Shown: one piece after another, positions 53,335-64,000 of the stretch | Layout: every line of letters begins with the position of its first letter | Position numbering within the stretch: position 1 is the first letter of the stretch | NCBI GenBank assembly: GCA_963802905.1 | Contig: CAWDKH010000024.1 | Coordinates: forward strand, 1 to 64,000 | Origin: DASQFQ01 sp963802905 | GTDB lineage: Bacteria > Actinomycetota > Thermoleophilia > Solirubrobacterales > Solirubrobacteraceae | Direction of reading: 5' to 3' | Length of the DNA: 64,000 nt | Program-made: the position numbers and the translations under genes | The notes under the pieces: generated by a model | Database searches by the model: none | What the model was told of the DNA's origin: nothing | What the model saw: the letters and a program-made list of their open reading frames with translations, nothing else

Positions 53335-53945
53335 CGGCCGTTGCCGTTCCCGTTCCCGTTGCCGTTGCGGGACGCGCAGACGCGGTCGATCAGCCCGTAC
53401 TCGGCCGCCTGGTCGGGCGTGAAGAAGCGATCGCGCTCGAGCGCGTCGGAGATCTCCTCGCGCGACTTGCCGGTGTGCTCGGCGTAGATCTCCTCCATCC
53501 GGCGCCGCAGCCCGATCGCCTCCTCGGCGTGGATCTTGATGTCGGTCGCCTGGCCCTGGTAGCCGCCGTGCGGCTGGTGGATCAGGATCCGCGAGTTGGG
53601 GAGCGCCGCGCGCTTGCCCTCGGCGCCGCCGGCCAGGATCAGCGAGCCCATCGACATCGCGATCCCGCAGCACGTCGTCGCGACGTCGGGCTTGATGAAG
53701 CGCATGGTGTCGTAGATCGCGAGGCCGGAGTAGACGACGCCGCCCGGTGAGTTGACGTAGACCTGGATGTCCTTCTCCGGGTCCTCGGCCTCGAGGTGGA
53801 GCAGCTGCGCGACGACGAGGTTGGCGATCTCGTCGTTGATCTCGCCGCCGACGAAGACGACGCGCTCGCGCAGCAGCCGCGAGTAGATGTCGAACGAGCG
53901 CTCGCCACGCGAGTCCTGCTGGACGACCATGGGCACCAGTGGCAT
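53331..53945 (-). CDS. clpP: ATP-dependent Clp protease proteolytic subunit
   Basis: A 204-aa serine peptidase forming the Clp barrel. The catalytic triad is visible: Ser98 (GIAMSMGS), His123 (LIHQPHGG) and Asp172 (ERDRFF). ERVVFVGGEIND and VYVNSPGGVVYSGLAIYDT are standard. The C-terminus is unusual, a run of five Asn-Gly pairs encoded by a six-base repeat. The ATG at 53945 has the Shine-Dalgarno TTGGAGG, which lies inside a candidate operator (53948-53963). No clpX or second clpP is adjacent. Confidence 0.94.
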   Translation of the reverse strand: MPLVPMVVQQDSRGERSFDIYSRLLRERVVFVGGEINDEIANLVVAQLLHLEAEDPEKDIQVYVNSPGGVVYSGLAIYDTMRFIKPDVATTCCGIAMSMGSLILAGGAEGKRAALPNSRILIHQPHGGYQGQATDIKIHAEEAIGLRRRMEEIYAEHTGKSREEISDALERDRFFTPDQAAEYGLIDRVCASRNGNGNGNGNGR

Positions 53946-54006
53946 GTGCAACCTCCAAGTTGCGGGTTGGTGCCAGCGTACTAGATGTGCAACCATGTGG
54001 TTGCTT
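53946..54006. promoter_or_regulatory. Divergent promoter with two GCAAC-N6-GTTGC candidate operators
   Basis: Between clpP and the SRPBCC gene lie two copies of the same inverted repeat, GCAAC-N6-GTTGC, at 53948-53963 and 53989-54004. Their centres are 41 bases apart, about four helical turns, and they share the longer half-site ATGTGCAACC. The first copy covers the clpP Shine-Dalgarno; the second covers the start region of the SRPBCC gene, just after a TACTAG -10-like hexamer (53979-53984). The ArsR-type protein encoded downstream is the obvious candidate to bind them. Confidence 0.6.
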
Positions 54007-54360
54007 ATGCCATCCGTGACCCGCGAAGTCGTCCTTCCCGTCGAGCCAGAGCGCGCCTGGGAGCTGATCACCGACCCCGACGAGCTCGAGGGCTGGCTCG
54101 GCGACGAGGTCGAGCTCGAGCCCGAGGAGGGCGCCGAGGTCTACGTCCGCTTCGAGGACGGCGAGCAGCGCTGGGGCACGGTCGAGGAGGTCGACCCCGA
54201 GCGGCGGCTGGTGTTCAACTGGGGCGACTCGCGCGTCGAGTGGACGCTCGCGCCCGCCGTCGGCGGCACGCGGCTCGTCGTGGTCGAGCGCAGCCTCGCC
54301 CCCGTCGTCGGCCCGCGCATGGCGGCGCTCTCGGCGCACGCCTCGCTGTGCCTGGCCTGA
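54007..54360 (+). CDS. SRPBCC/AHSA1-family protein
   Basis: A 117-aa member of the START/AHSA1 fold, a ligand-binding helix-grip domain: VTREVVLPVEPERAWELITD, GWLGDEVELEPEEG, VEEVDPERRLVFNWG and GGTRLVVVER. ATG 54007 gives the normal start; ATG 53995 (inside the second operator repeat) is the alternative and would suit a leaderless mRNA. It overlaps the ArsR-type gene. This pairing is common in actinobacteria, the regulator usually controlling the pair. The ligand is unknown. Confidence 0.85.
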   Translation: MPSVTREVVLPVEPERAWELITDPDELEGWLGDEVELEPEEGAEVYVRFEDGEQRWGTVEEVDPERRLVFNWGDSRVEWTLAPAVGGTRLVVVERSLAPVVGPRMAALSAHASLCLA

Positions 54361-54677
54361 GCGAGCCCGAGCTCGGCGCGCTCTTCGCCGCGCTCGCCGA
54401 CCCCACGCGCCGCCAGGTGATCCGCTCGCTCGCCGGTGAGCGGGCCGTCACCGCCTCCGGCCTCGCCGGCGAGCTGCCGATGAGCCGCCAGGCGATCGCC
54501 AAGCATCTCTCCGCGCTCGAGCGCGCCGGCCTCGTCAGCCCCCGCCGCGAGGGGCGTGAGACCCGCTACCGCCTGACCCCGGAGCCGCTCGGCGGCGCGA
54601 TCGCCTGGATGGAAGAGGTCGGCGCGCGCTGGGACCGCTCGCTCGCGAAGCTCAGCGAGCGGGCGCGGCAAGCCTGA
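54348..54677 (+). CDS. ArsR-family winged-helix transcription regulator
   Basis: A 106-109-aa DNA-binding protein. ELGALFAALADPTRRQVIRS is the typical ArsR start, the recognition helix is in LPMSRQAIAKHLSALERAGL, and the wing is PRREGRETRYRLTPEPL. No metal-binding ELCVCDL motif is present, so it is probably not a metal sensor. The start is GTG 54348 or CTG 54357; the latter overlaps the SRPBCC stop (CTGA) and gives the usual N-terminus SEPELGALF. It likely represses its own operon through the nearby GCAAC-N6-GTTGC repeats. The 3' end overlaps the convergent YbaK gene. Confidence 0.88.
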   Translation: MPGLSEPELGALFAALADPTRRQVIRSLAGERAVTASGLAGELPMSRQAIAKHLSALERAGLVSPRREGRETRYRLTPEPLGGAIAWMEEVGARWDRSLAKLSERARQA

Positions 54678-55123
54678 CGACGCGGCCGCCGACGAGCTCG
54701 GCGAGCGCCGCCGGCTCGATCGGGAAGACCGCGTGCGGCGTGCCCGCCGCCGCCCACACGACCTCGTAGCCGAGCAGGTCCTCGTCGACGATCGTGCGCA
54801 GCGGCGCCGGATGCCCGAGCGGCGGCACCCCGCCGATCGAGAAGCCGGTGGCGGCGCGCGCGAAGTCGGCGTCCGCGCGCGACACGGCGGCGCCGAACTC
54901 TGCCTCCAGCACCGCCTCGTCGGCGCGGTTGGCGCCCGACACCAGCGCCAGCACCGCCTCGTCGCCGCAGCGGAACACGAGCGACTTCACGATCGCGCCG
55001 ACCTCGACCCCGACCGCCGCGGCGGCCTCCGGCGCGGTGCGCGCGGAGTCGGGCAGCACGCGCGCGCTCGACCTCCACGCCGCGGGCGCGCAGCGCTAGC
55101 GTGAAGCGGTCGACCGCGCTCGC

Positions 55124-55127
<4 letters not shown>
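54652..55127 (-). CDS. YbaK/ProX-type aminoacyl-tRNA deacylase-like protein, N-terminally frameshifted
   Basis: About 157 aa if repaired. The intact 135-aa part shows the YbaK fold: LPDSARTAPEAAAAVGVEVG, AIVKSLVFRCGDEAVLALVSG, ATGFSIGGVPPLGH and the end GTPHAVFPIEPAAL. The family deacylates mischarged tRNA. The N-terminus (VDRFTLALRARGVEVERAR) is in a different frame, and the start CTG (55127), which overlaps the upstream ABC gene TGA, needs another one-base correction. Two indels in 120 bases, in CG-rich strings, point to sequence error. Last gene of the peptide transporter run. Confidence 0.75.
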
Positions 55128-57272
<2,145 letters not shown>

Positions 57273-57276
<4 letters not shown>

Positions 57277-58233
57277 GACAGTCGCACCCGCGGGTCGAGG
57301 ACGGAGTAGAGGACGTCGACGAGCAGGTTGCAGAGGCAGACCGCCAGCGCCAGGAAGAGCGTCGCGCCCTGGACGGTGATGATGTCGCCGCGCTGGATCG
57401 CGTCGAAGGTGAGGCGCCCGATGCCGGGGATGTTGAACACGGTCTCGGTGAGGATCGCGCCGCCGACGAGGATGCCGATGTCGAGGCCGAGCACGGTGAC
57501 GATCGGCGTCAGCGCGGAGCGCGCGCCGTGGCGGAAGATCACGCGGCGCTCGGACAGGCCCTTGGCGCGCGCCGTGCGGATGTAGTCCTCGCCCATCACC
57601 TCGAGCAGGTTGGCGCGGAACAATCGGGCGTAGATCGCCGCGAACGCGGTCGCCAGCACGAACCACGGCATGAGCAGCGACTCGGCCTTCGCGAGGATGG
57701 TTGCCGCCGTCTGGAAGGAGCCGGAGCCCGGGCAGCAGCGGGAAGCGCCCGATGTCGTCGGAGAAGAGGTAGAGGACGACGAGCCCGAGCCAGTAGACCG
57801 GCGCCGAGATGCAGATCAGCGCGAGGGTCATCGAGAAGCGGTCGAGGAACGAGCCGCGCTTGATCGCGGAGATCATGCCGACGGTAAGGCCGATGGCCAG
57901 CCACACGACCACGGCGCCGGCGATCAGGTAGCAGCGTGTTGGGCAGCCGGTCGAGCAGCTGCGCGCGGACGTCGACGTCGTTGCGGTACGAGCGACCGAA
58001 GTCGAAGTGCAGGAAGACGTCCTTCATGTAGTCCAGTACTGCTCGTAGAGGGGCTTGTCGAGCCCGAACGTCTCGCGGATGTTCTGGACGATCTCCGGCT
58101 CGGCCGGCTTGCCGGCACGCAGCAGCGCCGGGTCGGCGCTGGGCATGACGTTGAAGACGATGAACGTGATGCCGCTGACGACCCACAGCAGCAGCAGGGT
58201 CCACAGCAGCCGTCGGGTGATGTAGGCGCCCAT
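57273..58233 (-). CDS. dppB: Oligopeptide/dipeptide ABC permease DppB/OppB (about three indels)
   Basis: About 319 aa when pieced together from three frames. The start is GAYITRRLLWTLLLLWVVSG, then FGLDKPLYEQYW, FDFGRSYRNDVDVRAQLLDR and LLIAGAVVVWLAIGLTVGMI. The coupling loop is RTARAKGLSERRVIFRHGAR, and the end is LVDVLYSVLDPRVRLS. Breaks lie near 58035, 57935 and 57735; at each the protein resumes in register after adding or removing one base. Six helices fit the family. It follows the binding-protein gene across a strong hairpin. Confidence 0.82.
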
Positions 58234-58256
58234 GGGTTTCCGGGATCTTACGACCG

Positions 58257-58286
58257 GGCCGGCCCCGCCGCGAGGCGGGGCCGGCC
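58257..58286 (-). terminator. Strong intra-operon hairpin between dppA and dppB
   Basis: A perfect 13-base inverted repeat (GGCCGGCCCCGCC and its complement) encloses a 4-base loop that reads UCGC on the minus-strand RNA. It lies 28 bases after the binding-protein stop and 24 bases before the permease start, with no U tract. It likely protects the upstream dppA mRNA from 3' decay or partly terminates, giving more binding protein than permease. Confidence 0.65.
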
Positions 58287-58313
58287 GGTGTCGTCAGTTC
58301 GCGTTCCTCGTTC

Positions 58314-60093
58314 CTACTTCAGCGAGGTGAACGCGAAGTCGAACGAGTTGATAGTACGCGTTGCCGACCGCCGTTCACGTCCTTCGAGTGGATCAGGTTC
58401 GTGTTGTCCCAGACGAACGGGACAGCCGGCGCCTGCTCGGTGATCATCTTGTCGATCTCACCCCAGGCCTGGTAGCGCTCCTTGCCCTCGAGCAGGCGCG
58501 GCGTCGTCCATGGCCTTGTCGATCTTCGGATCGTCGAGCTGGGCGCAGGTTGTTGTTGCCGCCGCTCAGGTTGATGTTCGAGCCCTTGAACGTCGGCTCG
58601 AGCATCGACTGCGGGTCGTTGAAGTCCTTGAACCAACCCGCGGCGCCGCAGACCGCGACCTTCTTGGCCGGCTGCTGGCACCACTCGCGTGTAGACCGCG
58701 TCCTGCGGCACCGTGCGGAAGCGGACCTTGAAGCCGAGCTTCTCGAGCTGGGCCTTGGCGACCTCGGCCTGGGCCTTGCCCGGGTCGACGTTCGCGCCGA
58801 CCATCAGCAGCTCCTCGTTGCCGTCGTACTTGCCGGACGAGTAGCCGGCGGCCTTCATGTACTTCTCGGCGACGCGCCATGTCGCCCTTCGGGTTGGCGA
58901 GGAAGTCGAATCCGGGGCCCTTCTCGCCGCCGGCCTCCTCGAACCCGCTGATGCCCGGCGGGATGAAGTGCGTCGCGATCGGCTCCCACGAACTAGCCGC
59001 CGCGCGCCTTGCGGGCCGCGTCACGATCGTACGCCGCGAGTGATCGCCTTGCGGACGTTGATGTCGTCCAGCGGCTTGATCGTCGTGTTCAGCGGGAACT
59101 AGCGGTAGCCACCGCCCGGGGCGCGTGACGAGCTGGTCCTTCTGGCGCTGCACGACCCGCTTGAGCACCTGCGCCGGCGGGATCGGCGTCGAGCACCAGG
59201 TGCTGGCCCTGGAGCACCTGGCGGCCGGCGACGTTGGCGTCGGTCGCGTTGGTGCGAGATCAGGATCTCGTCCAGGTACGCGGGACGGAAGTCCGAGTCC
59301 TTGTCCCAGTTGGGGTTGCGGACGAGGTGGATCGACTTGCCGGCTTGTAGCCGATGACCTTGCCCTGGGCGTCGTTCTCGACCATGTACGGGCCGCGAGG
59401 AGACGACGTTCTCGTTGTACGTCGACGGCGACTCGCCTTGTCGAACTTCTCCGCGTACTCCTTCGGGACCGGCATGGTGATCGGCATCACGAGGGCCGCC
59501 GCGAACCCGACGCCCTGCGCCTTGGTGAGCTTGAACGTGATCTTGTACGGATCGGTCTCGTCGACCTGGATCCCCGAGATCTCCTTGACCGGCGCCGCGG
59601 ACTTCTTCGGGCGCCCTCGATGAAGTTGAAGTAGGTCGTGTACTGGTTCGGAACGTTCTTCGTGAACGCCCGCTCGAACGCGTACTTGACGTCCTTGGCC
59701 TGGATCTCGCGGTTGACCGGAGGCCCGAACTTGACGCCCTTCTTGAGCGTCACCGTGACGGTCTTCTTGTCGTCGGAGATCTCGCGGGTCGCCCTCAGCG
59801 AGGTCGGGCTGCGCCTCTTTCTCGCCCGGCTTGAACGAGTAGAGCGGCCTCTGCGTGACGTAGACCACCTCGTAGCCGGCCGTGTAGTAGGTCTGGCCCG
59901 GGTCGAGGAAGTCGACGTCGGAGGCGCCGAGCTGTTCGAGCTTGCCGCCCTTCTTGCCCTCGGTGGGTGAACCGTTGCTTGCCTTACCGGAGCTGCCGCT
60001 GTCACTCGCGTCGTCCCCGCCACAGGCGACGACGAAGAGGGTGAGGGCGACCAGCGCCAGGGCGGCGACGAGCCGCAGTGGAGACCTAATCAT
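58314..60093 (-). pseudogene. dppA: Peptide/solute-binding lipoprotein DppA/OppA-like, heavily frameshifted
   Basis: The start is clear: ATG 60093, signal peptide and lipobox LFVVACGGDD, a Ser/Gly/Lys linker, then LGASDVDFLDPGQTYYTAGY, typical of SBP family 5. From about 59795 onward the frame changes at least ten times. Recognisable pieces are EISDDKKTVTVTLKKGVKFG, VKYAFERAFTKNVPNQYTTY and ITFKLTKAQGVGFAAALV; the end is FDFAFTSLK if two extra bases are removed. Repaired length would be near 590 aa. Many breaks are single extra bases with codon usage unchanged, so I suspect assembly error; a true pseudogene cannot be excluded. Confidence 0.75.
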
Positions 60094-60147
60094 GCAGAGG
60101 TCCTTTCAGGGTTGATCCCATGAGATTGGTGCTTGACTTGAGTTGGA

Positions 60148-61134
60148 TTACTTGCCGGTACGGGGGTTGAGCGCGTCCTGCAGCCCATCGCCGACGAGGT
60201 TGAAGGCGAGGACGGTCAGAAGCAGCGCGAGGCCTGGGAAGGTCATGAACCACCAGGCGATGTCGAAGACGCCGACGGCGTCGGAGATCATCGATCCCCA
60301 GCTCGGCGTACCCGGCTCGATGCCGATGCCGAGGAAGGACAGCGCCGCCTCGAACAGGATGACCTGAGGGATCAGGATCGTGCCGTAGACGATGATCGGC
60401 GCGACGAGGTTGGGGAGGATCTCGCGGAAGATGATGCGTGGGTTGGAGGCGCCCAGGGAGCGCGCGGCCTCGACGAACTCCTTCTCGCGCAGCGACAGCA
60501 CCTGGCCGCGGACGATCCGCGCCATGTACGGCCACAGGGAGAGGGAGATGACCGTCACCACGACGGTCAGGCCGGGCTGGATGGCGCCGCGCAGGCAACC
60601 GTCGGCGCACGCGACGCCGAGGCCGATGGCCAGCAGCAGCACCGGGAAGGCGAGCATGACGTCCATCGTGCGCGTGAGCAGCGAGTCGGTGATGCCGCGG
60701 TAGTAGCCCGCGATGAGGCCCATGATCACGCCGACGAGCACGATGATGGCCGTGGAGATGAACGCGACCTCGAGCGAGACGCGAGCGCCGTAGACGACGC
60801 GCGCGAACACGTCGCGCCCGCGCTGGTCGACCCCGAGCCAGTTGTCGGCGGTCGGGCCGGTGGGCGAGCCGAAGTCGTCCAGCAGGTCGGGGTTCTGGAC
60901 GTTCGGGTCGGGCGCGCCGGTGACCTTGACGATCAGCGGCGCGAAGATCGCGACCAGGAAGGCGAGCATCACGATGCCGGCCGCGACGAGCGCGACGCGG
61001 TCGCGACGAAACCGCCGCCAGAACAGCTGCAGCGGTGATCGCGCCGTGACTTGCTTGCCGTCGACGACTCCCGTCTCTTCAGTTGCGACGCCCTCGGCGC
61101 CCTGGAGCTCAGTCGGGCCTACGCTCGTACCCAC
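60148..61134 (-). CDS. dppC: Oligopeptide/dipeptide ABC permease DppC/OppC
   Basis: A 328-aa permease with six helices. RSPLQLFWRRFRRDRVALVA precedes helix 1; NWLGVDQRGRDVFARVVYGA is the conserved OppC N-terminal motif, and EAARSLGASNPRIIFREILP is the coupling loop. The C-terminus is FNLVGDGLQDALNPR. An insertion with two Cys (VACADGCLRGAIQPG) between helices may form an external disulfide. The frame is intact, unlike the genes downstream. It is first in the operon (C-A-B-D-F), an uncommon order. GTG 61134 is the start, with a G-rich stretch 8 bases upstream. Confidence 0.9.
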   Translation of the reverse strand: MGTSVGPTELQGAEGVATEETGVVDGKQVTARSPLQLFWRRFRRDRVALVAAGIVMLAFLVAIFAPLIVKVTGAPDPNVQNPDLLDDFGSPTGPTADNWLGVDQRGRDVFARVVYGARVSLEVAFISTAIIVLVGVIMGLIAGYYRGITDSLLTRTMDVMLAFPVLLLAIGLGVACADGCLRGAIQPGLTVVVTVISLSLWPYMARIVRGQVLSLREKEFVEAARSLGASNPRIIFREILPNLVAPIIVYGTILIPQVILFEAALSFLGIGIEPGTPSWGSMISDAVGVFDIAWWFMTFPGLALLLTVLAFNLVGDGLQDALNPRTGK

Positions 61135-61276
61135 GCGCGAGCCCCCTGCTCCGGTGTCCTGCCTCAGTTTGACCCTCCTTCAGAGTCAGAGAAGGTACTA
61201 GGTCATCGGCAGTACGGCCCCGTTCAGGCGTACCGAGCGGTTCGTTTCGACGTTCGGACTACGATGCCTGCCCCGG

Positions 61277-61350
<74 letters not shown>

Positions 61351-61679
61351 CTTCAGCCGGAAAGCCAATCTCGCAATGGCGGCCGGGCTCCTGTTTCGCT
61401 TCGCCCGCTCAGCAGAATCGAACCGTCAAGCGGTAGAAGCTCTGCGCGTATCCGCCGAGCCAAACTTCGGCCGCACGTCGCGTCATCGGAGCTTACGGGC
61501 GACGATGACGACCATCCCGATGACGACGACCAGCGCGCCGACCGGCACCAGCGACGGTCACCGTGTCGCTCGAGTACTTCCGTGGCCCGGCGCAGCAGCG
61601 CCGCAACAGCAGCCCGACCCGCCGAGGAACACCGCCAGCTGTACAGAGCGGTGAGGTGTTGCTTCACTCAGCTCCGCTA
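61351..61679. other. Intergenic stretch downstream of tRNA-Arg, no confident gene
   Basis: No well-supported gene fills these 329 bases. On the minus strand a hydrophobic segment with a basic end (VPVGALVVVIGMVVIVARKL, stop near 61490) could be the C-terminus of a very small membrane protein, but no start with matching frame is seen, and a frameshift would be needed. A 104-aa open frame across the region has no protein-like features. Confidence 0.4.
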
Positions 61680-63995
61680 TCAGCGCAGCTGCGGCGGCAG
61701 CGCCCACCACGCGCGCAGGCGACCGCGCCAGCCGAGGCCCGAGGCGAGCTCGCGGCGGAACGCGCTGCGCTGATCCGGCGTCGGGGTGCCCGTCGCCGTG
61801 CCGTAGCGCGCGGCGCGGAGCGCGGCGAGGTAGGAGTCGGTGGCGCCACCGCCGCCGAAGCGGCGCTCGAGCTCGATCAAAGTGGTGCCGGGCCCGACCG
61901 GGCGGCCGGCGCGGCGCATGGCGGTGACGAGCTCGGCGACGGCGCGGTCGGCCGGCGCTCGCGGGTCGCGGGCGCGGCGGCGGCGCTGCAGCAGGAGGGC
62001 GGCGGCGACGAGCAGCGCGAGCAGGAGCGCTGCGGCCCCGACGTAGAGCCACGGGCTCGTCCCCTCGCCGACGGAGACCACGCCGGTACCGCCGCCAGCG
62101 GCTGGGTCGAGCTCGCGGCGCGCGCCCGTCGGGTTGCGGCCGCCGCCGGGCTGCGTCGCCGCGGCGTCGGCGGCCGAGTCATTGTCGGCCGCGCTGTCGG
62201 GGTCGTCGATCGCCGCGATCAACGAGCGCGCGGGGGTGGCGGTCGGCGTCGGGTCGAACGTCACCCAGCCGATGCCGTCGAACCACGCCTCGACCCACGA
62301 GTGCGCGTCGCGGTCGCGCACCACCCACTCGCCCTGGCGCTGGCGGTAGCCGCCGGGGGAGAAGCCCGTCGCCACGCGCGCGGGCACGCCGCCGAAGCGC
62401 AGCAGCAGCGCCATCGCGCCGGAGAAGTGCTGGCAGTAACCCGCCTTCGTCTCGAACAGGAAGTGCTCGAGCGGAGGCTCGCCCGGGTCGCCGGGCGCGG
62501 GCCGCTCGTCGTAGCGGAAGCCGCGGCCGAGGTAGTTGTCGACGCGGCGCACGAACTCGTAAGGCGTGCGGGCGCCGCGCTTCAGCTGCTGGGCGAGCTG
62601 CCACGTGCGCCAGTAGGGCGAGTTGCGCAGCGCGGGGATGCCGGGCCCCTCGGTGCCGCGGCGCTCGTTCTGAGCCAGCGGCGGGCCGACGACGTCGAAC
62701 GGGCGCAGCTCGAGCTTGAGCGACGTGACCGCGCGGCTGCGGGTGTCGTCGGGGTCGGGCAGCTCGGGGCGCAGGAGCGGGAGCACCGCCGTGAGTGCGT
62801 CGCTCTGCTGGCCGCGCGCGCCGCTGTCGGCGGCCGACAGCTCGAGCACGTTCGGGCGCGGCGCGTGGAACTCGACCTCGTAGGAGTCGCCTACCCCGAG
62901 CTCGCGGTCGGCCTGCCAGGTGCCGGGCGAGAAGGTGGGGATCGCCTGCCGCGGGCCGGCGTCGACCGACACCGTGGTGCCGGCGCCGGCGTACTGGTCG
63001 CCGCGCAGGCCGCGGACGGTGATGCGCGCGTGCCCGGTCCACTGCGGGCTCGCGGTCCAGCTCTGCTCGAGGTCGGCCTCGGGATCCGGGCCGAACGGGT
63101 CGGGCACACCGCGCATGACCCAGCGCTGGCCGTCGAAGTCCTCGAGGTTCTCGAGCTTCCAGTACTGCGCCCGCGACGTCTTGATCCGGAGCATCTCGCG
63201 CCCCTCGCGCTGCCATCGCATCGGGCCGTAGGAGTGGTCCCAGTCGAAGCGGACCGAGGCCGGCGTGCCGAGCCCTTCCGCCCACGTCTTGTAGTCGAAC
63301 CACGGACCCTCGCGGTCGGTGGCCATGCTCAGCGGCAGCGCGCCCGCGAGCGCGATCCCGCCGAGCACCGCGACGCCGATGCCGGGGCGCAGCGGCAGCC
63401 GCTCGAGCCACAGGAAGCAGACGGTCAGCGCGGCGATCGCGCAGCCGAGCACGAGCGAGCGCGTGCTGCCGAGCGCCGTGATCGGCCAGACCACCAGCGT
63501 GAGCAGGGCCGCGAGCGCGAAGAACTGATAGCCGCGGCCGTCGGCGCGCGGCCACGCAGCCGCGATCGCGGCGAGCGTGACCAGCAGCGCACCCCCGAGC
63601 CGCAGCGTGACGTCGGGCCACGGATCGGCACCCGCGTAGGGGAGCGTGACGCCGCTCAGCGCTTCGAGGCCGCGACCGATGCCGGAGCCGAGCTCGCCCC
63701 AGTGCTTGGGTGTCAGCAGCTTCGGCTCGAGCCCGGAGACGAGCGCGGCGAGCACAAGGCCGGCCGCGGCGGCCAGCAACGCGGCGGGCACGCGCAGCCG
63801 CGGCGGCAGCGACGCGGCGGCGCGGACCGTCTCACCCGTGAGCACGGCGGCAAGCACCCACAGGATCGCGTCGCCGAGCCCGCCCCCCTCGAGCATCCGC
63901 GTCCACTCGGCCGCGCCGAGCAGCCCGAGCAGCGCGAAGCCGAGCGTGCGCGCCAGTGGCGCGGGGAGCAGCGCGGCGGGGCGGCGCTCGGTCAC
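61680..63995 (-). CDS. Transglutaminase-like membrane protein (TgpA type)
   Basis: A 771-aa protein. About six N-terminal helices (residues 15-215) are followed by an external region, a transglutaminase-like domain and one more helix near 650. The domain has the catalytic Cys in KAGYCQHFSGAMALLLR, His in RDAHSWVEAWFDG and Asp in VTFDPTPT. After the last helix a cytoplasmic DUF4129-like tail follows (ERRFGGGGATDSYLAALRAA). In bacteria these genes usually follow a MoxR ATPase and a DUF58 gene. The GTG start at 63995 overlaps a TGA (GTGA), so such a gene probably lies just outside the window. Confidence 0.9.
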   Translation of the reverse strand: MTERRPAALLPAPLARTLGFALLGLLGAAEWTRMLEGGGLGDAILWVLAAVLTGETVRAAASLPPRLRVPAALLAAAAGLVLAALVSGLEPKLLTPKHWGELGSGIGRGLEALSGVTLPYAGADPWPDVTLRLGGALLVTLAAIAAAWPRADGRGYQFFALAALLTLVVWPITALGSTRSLVLGCAIAALTVCFLWLERLPLRPGIGVAVLGGIALAGALPLSMATDREGPWFDYKTWAEGLGTPASVRFDWDHSYGPMRWQREGREMLRIKTSRAQYWKLENLEDFDGQRWVMRGVPDPFGPDPEADLEQSWTASPQWTGHARITVRGLRGDQYAGAGTTVSVDAGPRQAIPTFSPGTWQADRELGVGDSYEVEFHAPRPNVLELSAADSGARGQQSDALTAVLPLLRPELPDPDDTRSRAVTSLKLELRPFDVVGPPLAQNERRGTEGPGIPALRNSPYWRTWQLAQQLKRGARTPYEFVRRVDNYLGRGFRYDERPAPGDPGEPPLEHFLFETKAGYCQHFSGAMALLLRFGGVPARVATGFSPGGYRQRQGEWVVRDRDAHSWVEAWFDGIGWVTFDPTPTATPARSLIAAIDDPDSAADNDSAADAAATQPGGGRNPTGARRELDPAAGGGTGVVSVGEGTSPWLYVGAAALLLALLVAAALLLQRRRRARDPRAPADRAVAELVTAMRRAGRPVGPGTTLIELERRFGGGGATDSYLAALRAARYGTATGTPTPDQRSAFRRELASGLGWRGRLRAWWALPPQLR

Positions 63996-64000
63996 GACCT

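Noticed and set aside
61353..61667. A 104-aa open frame beside the tRNA
   Set aside because: Composition is Ser/Arg/Trp-rich and shadow-like, with no start signal and no recognisable motif.

Overview
The window looks like chromosomal DNA of a very GC-rich actinobacterium, most likely of the Thermoleophilia/Solirubrobacterales type. This rests on codon use, an F420-type LLM oxidoreductase, a cobA-hemD fusion, paired SRPBCC and ArsR genes, secreted RTX/metal-motif proteins and many apparently leaderless genes; it is inference from gene content, not a phylogeny. Genes are densely packed, mostly overlapping by 1-4 bases. I see no insertion sequence, phage gene, CRISPR array or rRNA. One tRNA (Arg, anticodon CCT) lies at 61.3 kb.

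Layout. 0-2 kb: a broken secreted beta-propeller gene and a polytopic membrane protein. 2-5.1 kb: a ThDP enzyme and a succinate-semialdehyde-type dehydrogenase, coupled, possibly a 2-oxoglutarate decarboxylase bypass of the TCA cycle. 5.1-15.2 kb: SpoIID-like protein, HAD phosphatase, MaoC hydratase, 5'-3' exonuclease, a large LuxR/ATPase regulator, small proteins, a degenerate GGDEF protein, then a minus-strand operon (methylmalonyl-CoA epimerase, 72-aa protein, PAP2, YchF). 15.2-17.5 kb: lipid kinase, MreB-like protein, VOC protein. 17.5-25.9 kb, minus strand: a short FtsH-like protease, then a seven-gene run from a polyamine-type ABC transporter (potA-D-B-C) through TauE/SafE and M20 peptidase to DUF1385. 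25.9-30.2 kb: a four-gene oxidoreductase operon (Fe-S protein, FAD oxidase, 85-aa unknown, LLM flavoprotein) lying between rarA and a divergent truncated copy of the rarA promoter and start. 31.5-35.1 kb: RTX protein, catalytically dead-looking aldehyde dehydrogenase homologue, DUF2236 protein. 35.1-43.7 kb: an eleven-gene plus-strand run for tetrapyrrole synthesis and cytochrome c maturation (precorrin-2 dehydrogenase-like, moaB, ccmABCD, hemA, hemC, cobA-hemD, SAM hydrolase, birA). 43.7-54.7 kb: unusual helicase, TlpA/GNAT/GalT operon, GGDEF-EAL protein, dtd, an unknown protein, clpP, and an SRPBCC-ArsR pair with a candidate operator. 54.7-61.1 kb: a peptide/oligopeptide ABC operon (order C-A-B-D-F) plus YbaK, full of single-base indels. 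61.7-64 kb: transglutaminase-like membrane protein.

Two genome-wide habits are visible. Many starts lie 6-9 bases after a TANNNT hexamer, as expected for leaderless mRNAs. Operon junctions often read NTGA, where the downstream start (ATG, GTG, TTG and apparently CTG) overlaps the upstream TGA. Clustered frameshifts (1-0.8, 2.3, 43.7, 54.7-60 kb) look like uncorrected sequencing insertions rather than gene decay, because codon structure and protein motifs resume intact on either side.
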